Assembly (NCBI RefSeq): GCF_024868665.1 | Contig: NC_079892.1 | Span: 8,258,251-8,322,250 of the forward strand | From: Triplophysa rosa | Lineage: Eukaryota > Chordata > Actinopteri > Cypriniformes > Nemacheilidae | Reading direction: 5' to 3' | Length of the DNA: 64,000 nt | Shown: positions 43,901 to 54,000 of the stretch, piece after piece | How positions within the stretch are numbered: position 1 is the stretch's first letter | Layout of the letters: each line of letters starts with the position of its first letter | Program-made: the position numbers and the translations under genes | The notes under the pieces: generated by a model | What the model saw: only the letters and a program-made list of their open reading frames with translations | What the model was told of the DNA's origin: nothing | Databases searched by the model: none

Positions 43901-46900
43901 AGAAGATCAAAAAGTTAGTTTATTATATCACGATTTTAGTTCATTTGTTCACTGTGTTGCATGCATAGTTTTTGGTTAAAGATCTGATGATATATGATTA
44001 AAAAATCTGGAGAAAAATCGTAAATACTTGTGCTGTAAATGCTCTTGTGTTTCAGCTTGTTCATGTGGGTGCAGCCTGAAATCACTCAGAAGTTGTATGT
44101 TGGTTTGTGGGTGGCCTTCATCACTTCCTGTTTCCTGCCGTACAAACTTTTGGGTTTCATGATTGGTAAGGCATTGATGTTTCCTGTTTGTAGGGTCTAT
44201 AGAGAACATAATTTGCTTTCTGTGTTTGTCTAATTCTTTGCATTCTGTGTTTGTCTAATTCTTTGCACTCATTTTAGGGGTCTACGCTGGTATCAAATTC
44301 TTTATCATCGACTTCATCTTCAAAAGCTGCCCCAAACTAAGAGACAAATACGACACGCCTTACATGGTATGGACCAATTTACCCACCGACCCACAACTGA
44401 AAGAGCGCAACAGCGCCACACTGAACAGACGGGTGAGTGAGTGAAAGTGCTCGCGTGACCTCATTCTAATTTCACAAAGCTCATAAATCACGAAACAAAT
44501 TTCCTTTTTTTCTATAAAAAGTGGAACTTGTGGCTGGTGGCTGCTTCCTGATTTTGGTTGATAAATGACAGGATTTGTGTGATAGTCACGTTGTATTCTG
44601 TTATTTTTTCTCTCTCAGCTCTCTGGGTTTGAAAAGGTAGGGATCTAGTGTGGCGTTTGGTTTGACAACCGTGCCTGTGTTTGCCACCAATGGCTGGTCC
44701 TGCGTATGTTTGTGTTTGTGTGTTTTGGGATAAAGAAATAGAATGATGAACGTCTGTTGGGAATCGGACCAAAATCCAAATGTAGCTTCTCAAAAATGTG
44801 CTCAACAAAAACATTTTGCATGTCAACCGGGATGTTTTTGATCCATCTTCAACAGACAGGGTGATAGTGTAGATATCCTCTGTGTGAGTGTGTGTGAAAT
44901 GCAGGGTTTGTATCTAACATTTTCCGCTATAGTTGGTATATAGTAATGTACAGTGCCTTGCAAAAGGATTCGTCCCCCTTCATTTTATTCACGTTTTGTT
45001 ATGTTGCTGCCTTATCTTCAACTACTTCAAATGATTTTATAATTCTTTTTTACATTATTGTGCATGGAGTGTAGATTAATGACAAAACAAAAACAGATTT
45101 GTGACAATTTTGCAAATTTATAAAAAATAAAAAACTGAAATGAGTACATTGCATAAGTATTCATACCTTTTTCTGGGACACTTGAAATTTTGCTCAGAAG
45201 CATTAGTTTTGCTTGTTGACGTTTTTTACACTTCGAGTGGAGTTAACCTGTGCCAAATTCAATTGAATAAGGATGATTTGGAGCAGCACATACGCCTCAA
45301 TAAAAGGTGCAACAGCTGAAAATGCATATCAAAGTAAAAACCAAGACAAAACAACTGCCAGTAGAGCTTTGAGACAGGATTGTATCAAGACACAGATCTG
45401 GGGAAGACTAATGGAAAAAAATCTGCTGTATTGAAGGTTCACAGAAAAATGTAGCCTCCATTAATCCTTAATGAAAGAGGTTTGGAACCACCAGATCTCT
45501 TACTTGAGCTGACCTCCTGTCCAAACTGAGCCATCGATGGAGAAGGGTCTTGGTTAGAGCGGTGACCAAGAAGCTAATGATCTCTCTGGTTGAGCTCCAT
45601 GATCATATATGGAGATGGGAGAAACTTACAGAAGGACAAACATCACTGCAACGCTCCACCAATCTGGGCTTTATGACAGAGTGGCCAGACTCAAGCCTTT
45701 GCTCAGTGAAGACGCATGAAAACTTGAAATATGCAAAAACATACCTTTCAACGAATCTTCAAACTGAGATTCATCAGACCAGAGAATCTTGTTCTTCTGA
45801 CAGTTTCATGCATCATGTCTGGAGAAAACCAGGCACTGCTCAACACCTGTACAATACCGTCTCAACAGTAAAGTGTGGTGGAAACGGCATCATGATGTGG
45901 GGGTGTTTTTCAGCTGCAGGGACTGGGGCACTTGTCAGAGTAGAAGAAAAGCTCAACGGCACAAAATACGGAGATAATGACCATGAAAACCTAGCCCAGA
46001 ACATTCAGAACCTCGGACAGGGCAGAAGGTTCATTCTCCAACATGACAATGATCCTTCGCACACAACTAAAACAATGCAGGAGTGGCTTATGGACAACTC
46101 TGTCTATGTCCTTGAGTGGCATATGGACAACTCTGTCTATGTCCTTGAGTGGCATATGGACAACTCTGTCTATGTCCTTGAGTGGCATATGGACAACTCT
46201 GTCTATGTCCTTGAGTGGCATATGGACAATTCTGTCTATGTCCTTGAGTGGCCCAGCTAGTGCTTGAACCCAACTGAACATCTCTGTAGAAACCTGAAAA
46301 TGTTTGTCTACTGATGATCTCCATCCAACCTGACAGAGTTTGAGAGGATCTGAGGAGAAGAATGGCAGAAAATTGCCAAATGCAGAGGTGTAAAGCTTTT
46401 CACATCATACCCAAAAAGATGTCTGTAAAGGTGCTTTAATAGACTACGGAGTTAAGGGTATGAATACTTATGTAATGTACTTATTTTATTTTTTATTTTT
46501 AATAAATTTGCAAATTTGTCACAAACCTGTTTTTTTGTTTTGTCGTTATTGTGCATGGAGTGTAGATTGATGTACTTAAAAAGTATTTTAAGATAAGCCA
46601 GCAACATAATAAAATATGAATAAAATGAAGGGGAATTAATACTTTTGCAAGGCATTGTATATTGTTGTATAGATTGCTACATACATCAGAGCAGCCAAGT
46701 TTTCACAACGAATAAAATTGTACAAAGACATTTGTAGATAAACAATCATATTGGTACTGTATACCGCTTTCTCAAATCTGTGTGGGGTTATTTTTTCCCA
46801 TGCTTACATAAAGGTCTTATGTAGGTGGATGGTAACTCAAGCTTGGCTTTTCTGGTGTTGCTACACTGTAGGTTTTACTTTTCAAAGCTAGTTTATAAAT

Positions 46901-49868
46901 GATCATAAATTCCTTTCAGGAAGACAAATGATCTGAATTTGTAATGAAAATATGATTATTTTTCTTTTAAAAGATTATTGTTTTTAAGTAACTAAATGTG
47001 GCTTTTGCCATGAACATATTGATAGATGCTGGCATGGTGTTAATAAAAGGAAAAAGATTTTCTAGTTGTATGACTTCAGGATTCTGGTGATATGTTGTAT
47101 TATGGGTGGTGGGCTAATAGACTACATTTAGTTAATTGTTATCTTGAATACAGTCTACATAAGTTTTTTTGTAGACGTGTTTTATTTGCAGATACTCTTC
47201 ATTAAGGCTGGGGATATGAAATATTCAAGATATATTTTAGTCCCAATATACTGTACATTATGCAAAATCTTAAATATCATAATGATTCAAATGTTTCTAA
47301 ATTTGTGTGATTGGACATATTTTGTGACCCTTGTCTTGCATTGAAGCTGCATTCATAACTTTTGCCTCTTTATCGCCATCTCTGTTTGAAACACACAATT
47401 GCAAAACTATAACTTTTCTCAGTCAGATGATGTCAAGCAGCTCAACTTATCAATTCTTATAAATTCAGCGTTTTACATTATGGATTGCAGCTTTAAGAAA
47501 GACGTTGCATATCTGATTTACTGTAATGGACGAAACTTGACAGATCTATTCAATTTGTGTGTTTCAATGATACAGTTAAGCATTTAGTTTTGAGTCATAA
47601 AATAAAATCATCACTGTCTTTGTATCCCATTTGTCATATTAAATGTAGGGCTGTCAAACGATTAATCGCAATTTAAATGCATCCAGAATAAAAGTTTGTG
47701 TTTACATAATATATATCTGTGTACTGTGCATATTAATTTTGTATTTATAAACACAAAAACATACACAAACATGTGTATATATATTTAGGAAATATTTTAA
47801 TTTATTTATTTATATTTACCAATAATTTAAATTACATGTAAACTTTTATTAATTTTAATATACTGTATATATTTTTTTTATATGCATGTATGCATATGCG
47901 TTTATAAATACAAATATAATATGCCCAGTACACAGACATTATGTAAACACAAACTTTTATCCCTAATTAAATGTTTTAGTAAAAATATATGTAATTATTA
48001 TTATCAACTATTATCAAAGGATAACATATATTTGGAATGTTCCAGCCCTGTTCCTTGTGCATGAAAATGGTTTTCTGCAAATATAAACATTCGTTGATAA
48101 CATCTGTTCAGCTCCGCCCCAACCCTATAACATGCATAATAAATGGTTATCTCTGTAATACAGCACTGACTATAATAAGTGGCTGTTTGACACTGGCTTT
48201 GAGCTTGCACAAGTCCTCAGCATCCTCCAGGCATCCCCTGCTACTGTTTGGCCTCCAACCCACAGAACTTAAACCGGCACCAGCTGATCTCAGAAGCCCA
48301 CATGCAGCATAACCAATGGTTATCACTGCTGCTTGGCCTACACTGGTTTAATAACAACTGCCCAGCGTTTGCTTATGGTCTCAAGTGCTGATCTTGGATC
48401 AGTTGTATTCTTTGTATGGTGAGGACTTAAAGGATAGATTACTGATCCTAGATGGGCACACACAAGCAGCTTGCAGTTCTGGGGGTTTACTTGGCCTTCC
48501 TGCTGCTAAACAAAGTGGTTTGCTTGTTCTTTACAGCAGATCCAGCCTGTTGTAGCGCGCGGTAGTCAAGCGACCGGAATGCCATGCGGGATTGGTCGGG
48601 AGGAGGAGAGCGGGCGGGCCTACAACACGAAAAGAGGCCCGTTCCATGAAGTCTTCAACCTCTCGGAGAATGAGCGCCCCCTGTCAGGTGGGAGGAGAAA
48701 CTGCAGTAGCATTCATACAAACATTTTTAATAATTAGAAACATACAAATAATTTTAATAATTTAATAATCAAACACAATTCACAATAATGATATTATCAC
48801 GATATCTATTGCAATGCTTAGGCAATTTTCTCTTAATATTGTTTGGTTTTGTGTTTTATGTTTTTTTCTGAATTATTTATGATATTATCCTATGTGTACT
48901 ATGAACACTATATCAATATTTATGGGTATTCGTGTTCAAATTATTGCCAATAACGGTTTATTGTGACACCCAAAAAGTGAAAATATATGTGTGTGGTTTG
49001 ATTCGCAGTGTGTGAGAACGGATGGCGATGTTGCCTGATCAACAGGGACAGAAAAATGCCGACTGACTACATCCGCAATGGTGTTCTCTATGTGACGGAA
49101 AAGTATGCATACTGTAGTGCTAAGTTACAGTTGACAAGCACTTCAATACGTTTTATTGGTTTGATATCTGCAAACTTCAGTGACAAACAAAAAGGGTGAC
49201 TGATAATATGATTTACATATTCACGAAAAAATCACGAAATATGGCGATACGAGGTTTCTGAAGGACAGGTGAAATAATAGTGCTCAGATGCCCATATGTG
49301 GTAAGCAGGAAGTCTTATTAAAACAAATGTCTTGTAATTTTCAGTTACCTTTGTTTTGAGAGCTCCAGCTCCAGGGCTACATCCTCCAAGAAGAACAAAG
49401 TCATCAAGCTCTTCGACATCACAGATATTCAGAAGGTCTGGACAAATGTTTCTTTTTTTTTCTTTTTTTAAGGTTTTGTTATTGGCTCTCGTTTCTAATG
49501 GGACGTTTCAATATTAACAGTACAAGGTGTTGTCAGTATTGCCTGGATCTGGAATGGGAATCTCTATTACTACACCTTCCACTATAAAGGTACCATCACC
49601 AACCAAATCAACTAATGTAAAACAATGTGAAGCATATCAAAGATATAAAAAATATATTGTTTACATTAACCAATTGAAGGAAATCTTGACATTTAGGGGG
49701 CTTGCATGCACACCCAAAGCTCTAGATCTGTCCCGTTTGTCTGTTTCGCAGCCTCTTGTGTTTGGTGCCATGATACATCGGGACGAGGCCTTTGATGCCA
49801 TCCACACCCAGTACATGAAAACCCTGAATTCAACAGCAGCTACCACAGTCACAAACCCAGAGACATAG
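31752..49868 (+). CDS. gramd4: GRAM domain-containing protein 4 (18 coding exons)
   Basis: Eighteen exons joined in frame give 1,758 nt: 585 codons plus TAG, close to the 578 residues of human GRAMD4. The family (also known as DIP) consists of membrane-anchored proteins linked to mitochondrial/ER-associated cell-death and signalling. Residues in order: conserved N-terminus L-K-R-L-D-K-I-R-F-R-G (1-53), coiled coil about 90-134 (E-E-L-R-K-L-R-E-E-T ...), Y-E-R-F-G-V-Y-I-E-D-F-R-F-Q-P-E-E-N block (154-199), hydrophobic segments about 239-268 and 325-375, and a GRAM domain from about 450 to 560 (F-N-L-S-E-N-E-R-P-L, T-D-Y-I-R-N-G-V-L-Y-V-T). The start is the ATG at 31752, where family similarity begins; A at -3. 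It lies 3' of celsr1, as at human 22q13. The teleost a/b paralogue is undecided. Confidence 0.96.
32709..32829 (+). CDS. gramd4: gramd4 coding exon 2
   Basis: Acceptor gcctctag/g, donor ttc/gtaagt. It encodes D-R-L-N-E-V-K-G-H-L-E-I-A-L-L-E-K-H-F-L. Confidence 0.95.
33950..34232. mobile_element. MITE family A copy, right end lost
   Basis: Left part ggaatagttcacccaaaaatg and tttactcaccctcaggttg; central arms cacaaaagaagatattttg and the partner near 34190. The terminal CTTTAA is missing. Confidence 0.78.
35383..35670. mobile_element. MITE family A copy, rearranged
   Basis: The left end ttaaagggacagtttacccc is intact. The interior repeats the opening twice (tctttttttctggtgaacac and gtctttgttctgttaaacac). 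No right terminus. Confidence 0.75.
36951..37071 (+). CDS. gramd4: gramd4 coding exon 3, coiled coil
   Basis: Acceptor gctcacag/a, donor ccag/gtatgt. It encodes a heptad-rich charged segment, E-E-L-R-K-L-R-E-E-T-N-V-E-M and L-E-Q-K-L-N-D-I-L. Confidence 0.95.
37413..37471 (+). CDS. gramd4: gramd4 coding exon 4
   Basis: Acceptor ttgatatag/a, donor acag/gtaaag. Short proline/threonine-rich linker exon (E-D-S-P-P-P-T-S-K). Assigned by frame and splice signals; little conservation expected. Confidence 0.85.
37861..38234. mobile_element. MITE family C, copy 2
   Basis: It starts ttaaagtcccagtgaaaat and ends gttcaaggggactttaa. Closely matches 20127-20534. In the gramd4 intron between coding exons 4 and 5. 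Confidence 0.87.
38896..39031 (+). CDS. gramd4: gramd4 coding exon 5
   Basis: Acceptor actaaaag/g (poor tract), donor acg/gtgagc. It encodes Y-E-R-F-G-V-Y-I-E-D-F-R-F-Q-P-E-E-N-T-V, nearly identical to mammals. Confidence 0.95.
39231..39256 (+). CDS. gramd4: gramd4 coding exon 6 (26-nt micro-exon)
   Basis: Acceptor cttgttgcag/a, donor ctca/gtaagt. It encodes L-T-E-N-M-R-R-L, exactly the family sequence between its neighbours. Confidence 0.92.
39335..39932. mobile_element. hAT-like element (ctgtcaa ends), copy 1, left end missing
   Basis: From gacctgcgtagagcggcag it matches 42473-42980 over about 480 bp, including cctgctgctgtgactcctg-like and tttcattcataaaatgatgc blocks. It ends ttgacagccct, the inverted form of agggctgtca. 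Confidence 0.75.
39945..40626. mobile_element. Probable MITE family A halves split by other sequence
   Basis: Left-type block attctgacatcatttactcac at 39955 and right-type block gcgtgacctgtccctttaag ending about 40625 flank roughly 600 bp of other DNA. The two halves may belong to one disrupted element or two fragments. Confidence 0.45.
40673..40764 (+). CDS. gramd4: gramd4 coding exon 7
   Basis: Acceptor tgttttcag/a, donor att/gtgagc. It encodes R-G-A-K-P-V-T-N-F-M-R-N-L-S-A-L-S and V-Y-T-S-A-I-A-F. Confidence 0.95.
41116..41207 (+). CDS. gramd4: gramd4 coding exon 8, membrane segment
   Basis: Acceptor tcccacag/a, donor gcaaa/gtatgt. It encodes the hydrophobic W-V-I-P-M-F-L-F-L-A-I-L-R-L-S-L-N-Y-L-I. 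Confidence 0.95.
41455..41480. repeat. (TA)n microsatellite
   Basis: Twelve or so alternating ta units in the gramd4 intron after coding exon 8. Confidence 0.85.
41568..42980. mobile_element. hAT-like element copy 2 with a nested MITE
   Basis: Left end agggctgtcagcattaacgcg and right end cgattgacagcact are imperfect inverted repeats. Its 3' half duplicates 39335-39810. A separate MITE (41945-42374) is nested inside. Confidence 0.7.
41945..42374 (-). mobile_element. MITE family E, minus copy nested in hAT-like element
   Basis: The minus strand matches 22776-23358: aagatcatgttccatgaaga and ggcaattttctcaatattta are found in reverse complement. Ends gtgaccctgg / atacagggtct are inverted repeats. 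Confidence 0.8.
43547..43595 (+). CDS. gramd4: gramd4 coding exon 9
   Basis: Acceptor tattttcag/a, donor atg/gtaaat. It encodes G-W-R-I-Q-W-S-I-V-P-E-V-S-E-P. Confidence 0.94.
43717..43788 (+). CDS. gramd4: gramd4 coding exon 10
   Basis: Acceptor ttgtttcag/g, donor cacag/gtgagt. It encodes P-P-K-E-D-L-T-V-S-E-K-F-Q-L-V-L-D-V-A-Q. Confidence 0.95.
43870..43913 (+). CDS. gramd4: gramd4 coding exon 11
   Basis: Acceptor ctctcacag/a, donor aaaaa/gttagt. It encodes N-L-F-G-K-M-A-D-V-L-E-K-I-K. Confidence 0.93.
44056..44165 (+). CDS. gramd4: gramd4 coding exon 12, membrane segment
   Basis: Acceptor gtgtttcag/c, donor attg/gtaagg. It encodes L-F-M-W-V-Q-P-E-I-T-Q-K-L-Y and then the hydrophobic run L-W-V-A-F-I-T-S-C-F-L-P-Y. 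Confidence 0.95.
44278..44432 (+). CDS. gramd4: gramd4 coding exon 13
   Basis: Acceptor cattttag/g, donor cgg/gtgagt. It encodes Y-A-G-I-K-F-F-I-I-D-F-I-F and L-P-T-D-P-Q-L-K-E-R. Confidence 0.95.
45550..46260 (+). pseudogene. Tc1-like transposase remnant
   Basis: It encodes the central and catalytic DDE region of a Tc1-family transposase: R-W-E-K-L-T-E-G-Q, H-H-V-W-R-K-P-G-T-A, G-G-N-G-I-M-M-W-G-C-F, L-Q-H-D-N-D-P-S-H-T. The frame opens without an ATG at a plausible family start. The helix-turn-helix half lies upstream in other frames. The stop at 46258-46260 precedes the family's final S-P-D-L-N-P-I-E-H segment, whose remains can be seen just after it (46265-46285). Confidence 0.85.
46087..46251 (+). 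repeat. 33-bp tandem repeat, five units, inside the transposase remnant
   Basis: Unit catatggacaactctgtcta plus tgtccttgagtgg (33 bp, 11 codons: H-M-D-N-S-V-Y-V-L-E-W) occurs five times in frame. The units are near-identical (first has ctt for cat; the last has one a-to-t change). Confidence 0.95.
47648..47968. mobile_element. Inverted-repeat element (gattaatcg ends), copy 2
   Basis: It opens gggctgtcaaacgattaatcg and its arms (aagtttgtgtttacataata and tatgtaaacacaaactt) pair. Related to 17804-18243. Confidence 0.8.
48537..48687 (+). CDS. gramd4: gramd4 coding exon 14, entry to GRAM domain
   Basis: Acceptor tctttacag/c, donor tcag/gtggga. It encodes a variable linker, then K-R-G-P-F-H-E-V-F-N-L-S-E-N-E-R-P-L, the start of GRAM. 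A 4.1-kb intron with a Tc1-like element precedes it. Confidence 0.94.
49009..49102 (+). CDS. gramd4: gramd4 coding exon 15, GRAM domain
   Basis: Acceptor gattcgcag/t, donor gaaaa/gtatgc. It encodes C-E-N-G-W-R-C-C-L-I-N-R-D-R-K and G-V-L-Y-V-T-E, identical to mammals over most of its length. Confidence 0.96.
49345..49435 (+). CDS. gramd4: gramd4 coding exon 16, GRAM domain
   Basis: Acceptor attttcag/t, donor aag/gtctgg (weak). It encodes Y-L-C-F-E-S-S-S-S and K-N-K-V-I-K-L-F-D-I-T-D-I-Q. Confidence 0.94.
49521..49589 (+). CDS. gramd4: gramd4 coding exon 17, GRAM domain
   Basis: Acceptor attaacag/t, donor aaag/gtacca. It encodes Y-K-V-L-S-V-L-P-G-S-G-M-G-I. Confidence 0.94.
49752..49868 (+). 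CDS. gramd4: gramd4 last coding exon
   Basis: Acceptor tttcgcag/c; TAG stop at 49866-49868. It encodes P-L-V-F-G-A-M-I-H-R-D-E-A-F and a threonine-rich C-terminus. Confidence 0.95.
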   Translation, partial: PLVFGAMIHRDEAFDAIHTQYMKTLNSTAATTVTNPET

Positions 49869-50442
49869 GACACAAATCAGACGTATAAACCCTGACGTTA
49901 CTTAGTTCGTAAGTCAACCCTAACCTCAATGTAGCATCTAACCCTGACGCGGAGACTAGGTGGCTTCCAGACGTTCTCCGGGATGCAAGTCAAGAGATGG
50001 ACACATGGAGGAGACACCTCAAAGAAACTGTTTTTCATATGCTCTTTTAGAATAATTGTGAGTATTAGGAGGGGTTTTATATATTCTCTCGAATACGTAC
50101 TATAATCTTACACAAGTGTTTGGGTCTTATTTTATAAGGTTAGTGGTTGTACCTCTTGTGTGTCCCGTGAGCTATATAACAGCGGAACGCCACTGTAGGA
50201 GCTGGTACTCCTTTGATTCGATTCAATAGGTTTTGATGGAGATGTCTGTGTGATTTGTGTGTAGTCAGACCGTGTAACCTGTCGTCTCTGAGCTTACCAC
50301 ATTGTTTTTTCTTAAATGTATCACTGCTGGCCTTGCACAAAGAAACGCTGAACTTAGTGTAGTGGTGTTGAGATCTTTTAGATGTGATTTAGGGGAGAAA
50401 AGCGGACTTAGCCTCATAACTTTGTTTATACCACACATGTAC

Positions 50443-50791
50443 TTAGAGGAACAGTTCACCCAAAAACATTAGATCACTACCAAACAGTTCTTGGCCACCA
50501 TTAACTACCATAGTAGGAAAAATTGCTTTATAAATGTCTTTGTTCTGTTGAACACAAAAGAAGATATTTTGAAGAATGTAGGACAGCAAACAGTTCTGGG
50601 GCACTTTTGACTAACATTGTTATTTTTCCTACTATGGTAGTCAATGGTGGCCAAGAACTGTTTGGTGGGAAGCATTCTTCCAAATATCTTTCTCTGTTCA
50701 TCAGAACGAAGAAATGTATACAGATTTGGAACAATTCGAGGGTGATCAAATCATGAAAGAATTTTTATTTTAGGATGAACTGTTCCTTTAA
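50443..50791. mobile_element. MITE family A copy in gramd4 3' UTR region
   Basis: Left end aggaacagttcacccaaaa, right end gatgaactgttcctttaa. The arms accaaacagttcttggccac and gtggccaagaactgtttggt are perfectly complementary. Confidence 0.88.
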
Positions 50792-50937
50792 TAATACTCT
50801 GTACAGTAAAGATACATAGAGGCATAGAATATCTTAATGCATATTATGTATCTTTACTGTACTGAGTAATTTTCTAAATATAAAAAATCTTCAGTATTTA
50901 GGTTACTTGTGGAATGATATATAAGCAACATTATATT

Positions 50938-51081
50938 TTACAAAGAAAGTTCACCCAAAAAGCGTTCGTCCTCATGTTGTCCTAAACTCTTCAACTTTTT
51001 TCAAAATTTGGTCATTTGAAAAAGAAAATCATAGTGGTTTAGCACATGATTTTTTCATTTTGGACAAACGTTCCTTTTAAT
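50938..51081. mobile_element. Short degenerate MITE family A-like copy
   Basis: aagttcacccaaaaagcg at the left and ttttggacaaacgttcctttt at the right resemble family A ends. Interior lost. Confidence 0.55.
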
Positions 51082-54000
51082 TTAAACAAAGCACAAAAAT
51101 GTCACAGGTCTTACCCATAAAACGAATGTGCACAACATGTGGAAGACTAAGCAGGGATAAGCTGGTCGTGTTAACAAATTCAATTTCATTCCTTTGTTCC
51201 TGTCATGTCTTCGTTCCCCAGAATGATATAAGTATTCAGCGCCTCATTGAATGTGTTACAGCACAGCTTCCTTATAATAACATTAGATCACTTTAAAGAA
51301 ACAAGCCACAGGTACATTTCTCTAGCCTAAAGGGTAATGTACTTTTCTTAATGTACATTTTGTGGGGAACTCAATACTTTCTTTTGCATCTTTAACGTTC
51401 TATAGGATTTTTAAATACATTGCTGTTAATTCTTCATGGATAACTTTTTTTTTATTTTAACTTTTTACTATGCAGACCACATTAGCTCCTTTAGGATTTA
51501 AAGCTGGTATTTTCATACTTAAGGGAGGAGAGCAGCTTTAATTCTATGTCATGCTTTGTTGTCTTCCCAATCATTTTTTTCAATGTCTCAACTGATTGAT
51601 CTACTAATGTTTATGGATTTCAGATCTTGTGGTGCGAAATTGCACTATAAATGAGCTTTTCAATGATTTAACCTGTCCCAAAGCCTTGCTACAACGTGTC
51701 TGCCTTATTCTGCCTTTTATCTTTCTTTCAAAGCATTTGCCAGTACGTTTTTGTTCTCGGGATGTTTTAGGTCTTTATATGCTTATTGGGGTTAGAAACA
51801 GGACTTCTTGGATGCTCTTCACAAAGTTACTAAGTAGCACTTTTGGCCATTCTAAATAAAATATTACTTTTAAAGGAGGAGACAGTTTAGTTAGAATTAT
51901 TGATGGATGCATTTTCCCTGCATAAGTAAAACATTTGTGATAAACACCCGGGTTGATGGTTGTGGTCATCTGTTCTTACTTATTTTACTTTTTCACATTC
52001 TTAAACTTTGATTTAATGCAGTGGAAAAAAACAACCATGATAAGTGTTGTTTGCCAAATAAATGTGTGTTGTTGTTTGCTCTGTCCTGACCCTAAACAGT
52101 TGTGTTTACAGAAATTCAAATTGCATAAGCGAGTTTGATCCCTAAATTAATGGGGGAATGAAAACTGGCCTTTTTGCTCGTAATGAATGTTTAAATCCAT
52201 TTTTCAGCACCTCCATGTTGAAAGACATTTTACAAAATTTCATGCATTTTGTTGTGGTTGTTTTGTTTATCTTTAAAAATGTGATTATTGTTCTCTGGAA
52301 GTTTTTAGCATGAGGGGGGCGGAGTTGTATTATTTCTTTGACGGTATTTCCTCGTTCTTAACCGATTTTATTGTTGGATTTGTTTAGTTTCACATTGAAT
52401 TACATTTGGTACAGCTGCCCAGTGACTGAGCTAGACTTTGCAGAGGCACAACCACTATGAACTCTTCACAACTGAAACTGCTCAGATTTGACAAAAGATC
52501 TCATGTAGTAATTGTGGCGGGATGTTTGTTTATGAAGCATTTGTCTTTACACTGGATGTACATGTCTGATAAAACCTTTCATGTTTCAGACATCCCTGGA
52601 GAAGAAATAAACTGTTGGATTTATTTGTAACCTTCATTTGTATCTCATTTTTTCCAGCTTGTGGAGATGCCAAAATGGACATTACTAAATGGTATTATTA
52701 TGGAAAAATATAGTTTTAATATTTGGTCCTTTAAATTGAGGTGTCTCTATATCATGTTGAGAGAAAGTGAAAAGACTTATTCATGTCTATGTGTCTGGAA
52801 ATGTTTACAGTCAATAACTATTATGACTTTATAGATATTAAAAAAAGCACTGTGGCCAAAAAATAGGGCTATTAATACTGGCCGTGGTTCCTGGCAGTGC
52901 ACAGAGATACTCTTGGGGGCAGATACAGTTTCAACAGGATCTAAGAGTGAGACGTCTGTGTGTCATAGTCCTGTACTACCAGAATGATTGAGACATATAG
53001 GGGCACTCAATGTTCATCTATGTGGAGTATGTCAACATATACCTCCTATAGCAGTGACCACAGAACACGGCATGGGTGTACATTTGTTTTGAACACTGGT
53101 GGGGTTAAAATGTCTAAACATTGTATAAGTTGTAATTGTTATTTTTGATTATTGAGGGGTTATAATCAAAAACCTCCTTCCATTCCCCTGGAAACTACTT
53201 GAATTGATATAAGAGAAATAGCAAAATTGTGATACTACAGAATTGTGACTGGGTTTATGTTTTGGGAAAGTTTCTCTATAATTGACCCTGCATACATTAA
53301 AATGTGAACAAGTAATTGAGGGCTTTTAGTAAAGTGTTTTTAGTTCAGTATTATTTTAAATATTATTTATTATACATTTATTATTGTATTATTTATTATT
53401 ATTAATATAATTTTAATATTTTCCACTTAAAAATGAATGATACAGAAATACAAAATAACATCACTTGAGGAATGGTTGCTTCATATCAAGATTTGCATAT
53501 TTGCATGCATGCAAAAGATCAAAGGCTCATATCTTCATGGATCAGGCTTGGTCAATTTTACGTTTACATTTAATGCACAGAAAGACTTAAGTAATTTGAA
53601 CTGGGGGTATCGATACATTGACTGTTTTTATTTCAGTTTTAATATCGATCGTAGGGAAAAATAAGAATTACTTATTTCAATAATCAAAGAGTCAAGTTTG
53701 TAATTGCTTGGTAGGCAACATGAAGTAAAGCTCTAGCACAATAAAGTTCTTGGGTGTGCTACACTTTATAACCAATAATAATCTAGTTTTCAATAGTTTA
53801 ACCATCATTGTTTTTTGTTAATGTTTTGCTGTTGCTTTACGAAAAATCAAGAGTATTATACAATACAAAAAAACAATACATTTGCATCAAAAAATGGATT
53901 TAAAGTTCACATTCAACCAGCAATTTAACAGGACGCTCTTCTGAAGCACCAGACAGTGTCACCGACTAAAAAACGGTAATCAAGAAGTACAAGTGTAATC

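Larger units (their letters stand above)
44949..46659 (+). mobile_element. Decayed Tc1/mariner-like DNA transposon
   Basis: Terminal repeats cagtgccttgcaaaag (44951) and cttttgcaaggcattg (46642) are complementary and flanked by TA, as expected for Tc1 insertion. The 1.7-kb length fits the family. An open frame of 236 codons (45550-46260) holds the catalytic-domain remnant W-G-C-F-S-A-A-G-T-G and D-N-D-P-S-H-T. The N-terminal DNA-binding part, upstream at 45300-45550, is broken by stops. A 33-bp unit is repeated five times in the C-terminal part, and the frame then ends at TAG before the last catalytic segment. Not functional. Confidence 0.9.
44433..48536 (+). other. gramd4: gramd4 intron (4.1 kb) before the GRAM exons
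   Basis: It contains the Tc1-like element (44949-46659) and an inverted-repeat element (47648-47968). 46660-47640 and 47970-48530 show nothing I can name beyond short repeat-like blocks. Confidence 0.65.
49869..52640 (+). other. gramd4: gramd4 3' untranslated region (probable)
   Basis: Candidate poly(A) signals AATAAA lie at 51855-51860 and 52606-52611. The region includes MITE family A copies (50443-50791 and a degraded one at 50938-51081), so the mature 3' UTR probably carries a transposon hairpin. No ORF of interest. Confidence 0.5.

Noticed and set aside
46087..46251. CRISPR-like array
   Set aside because: The units are contiguous 33-bp repeats with no spacers, in a eukaryotic transposon. 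It is a minisatellite.
45550..46260. A functional Tc1 transposase gene
   Set aside because: The DNA-binding half is broken upstream, the catalytic part is disrupted by a 33-bp repeat array, and the frame stops before the last conserved segment.
46088..46324. Minus-strand repetitive open frames over the 33-bp array
   Set aside because: Open only because a 33-bp unit is a multiple of 3. No start context, no similarity.
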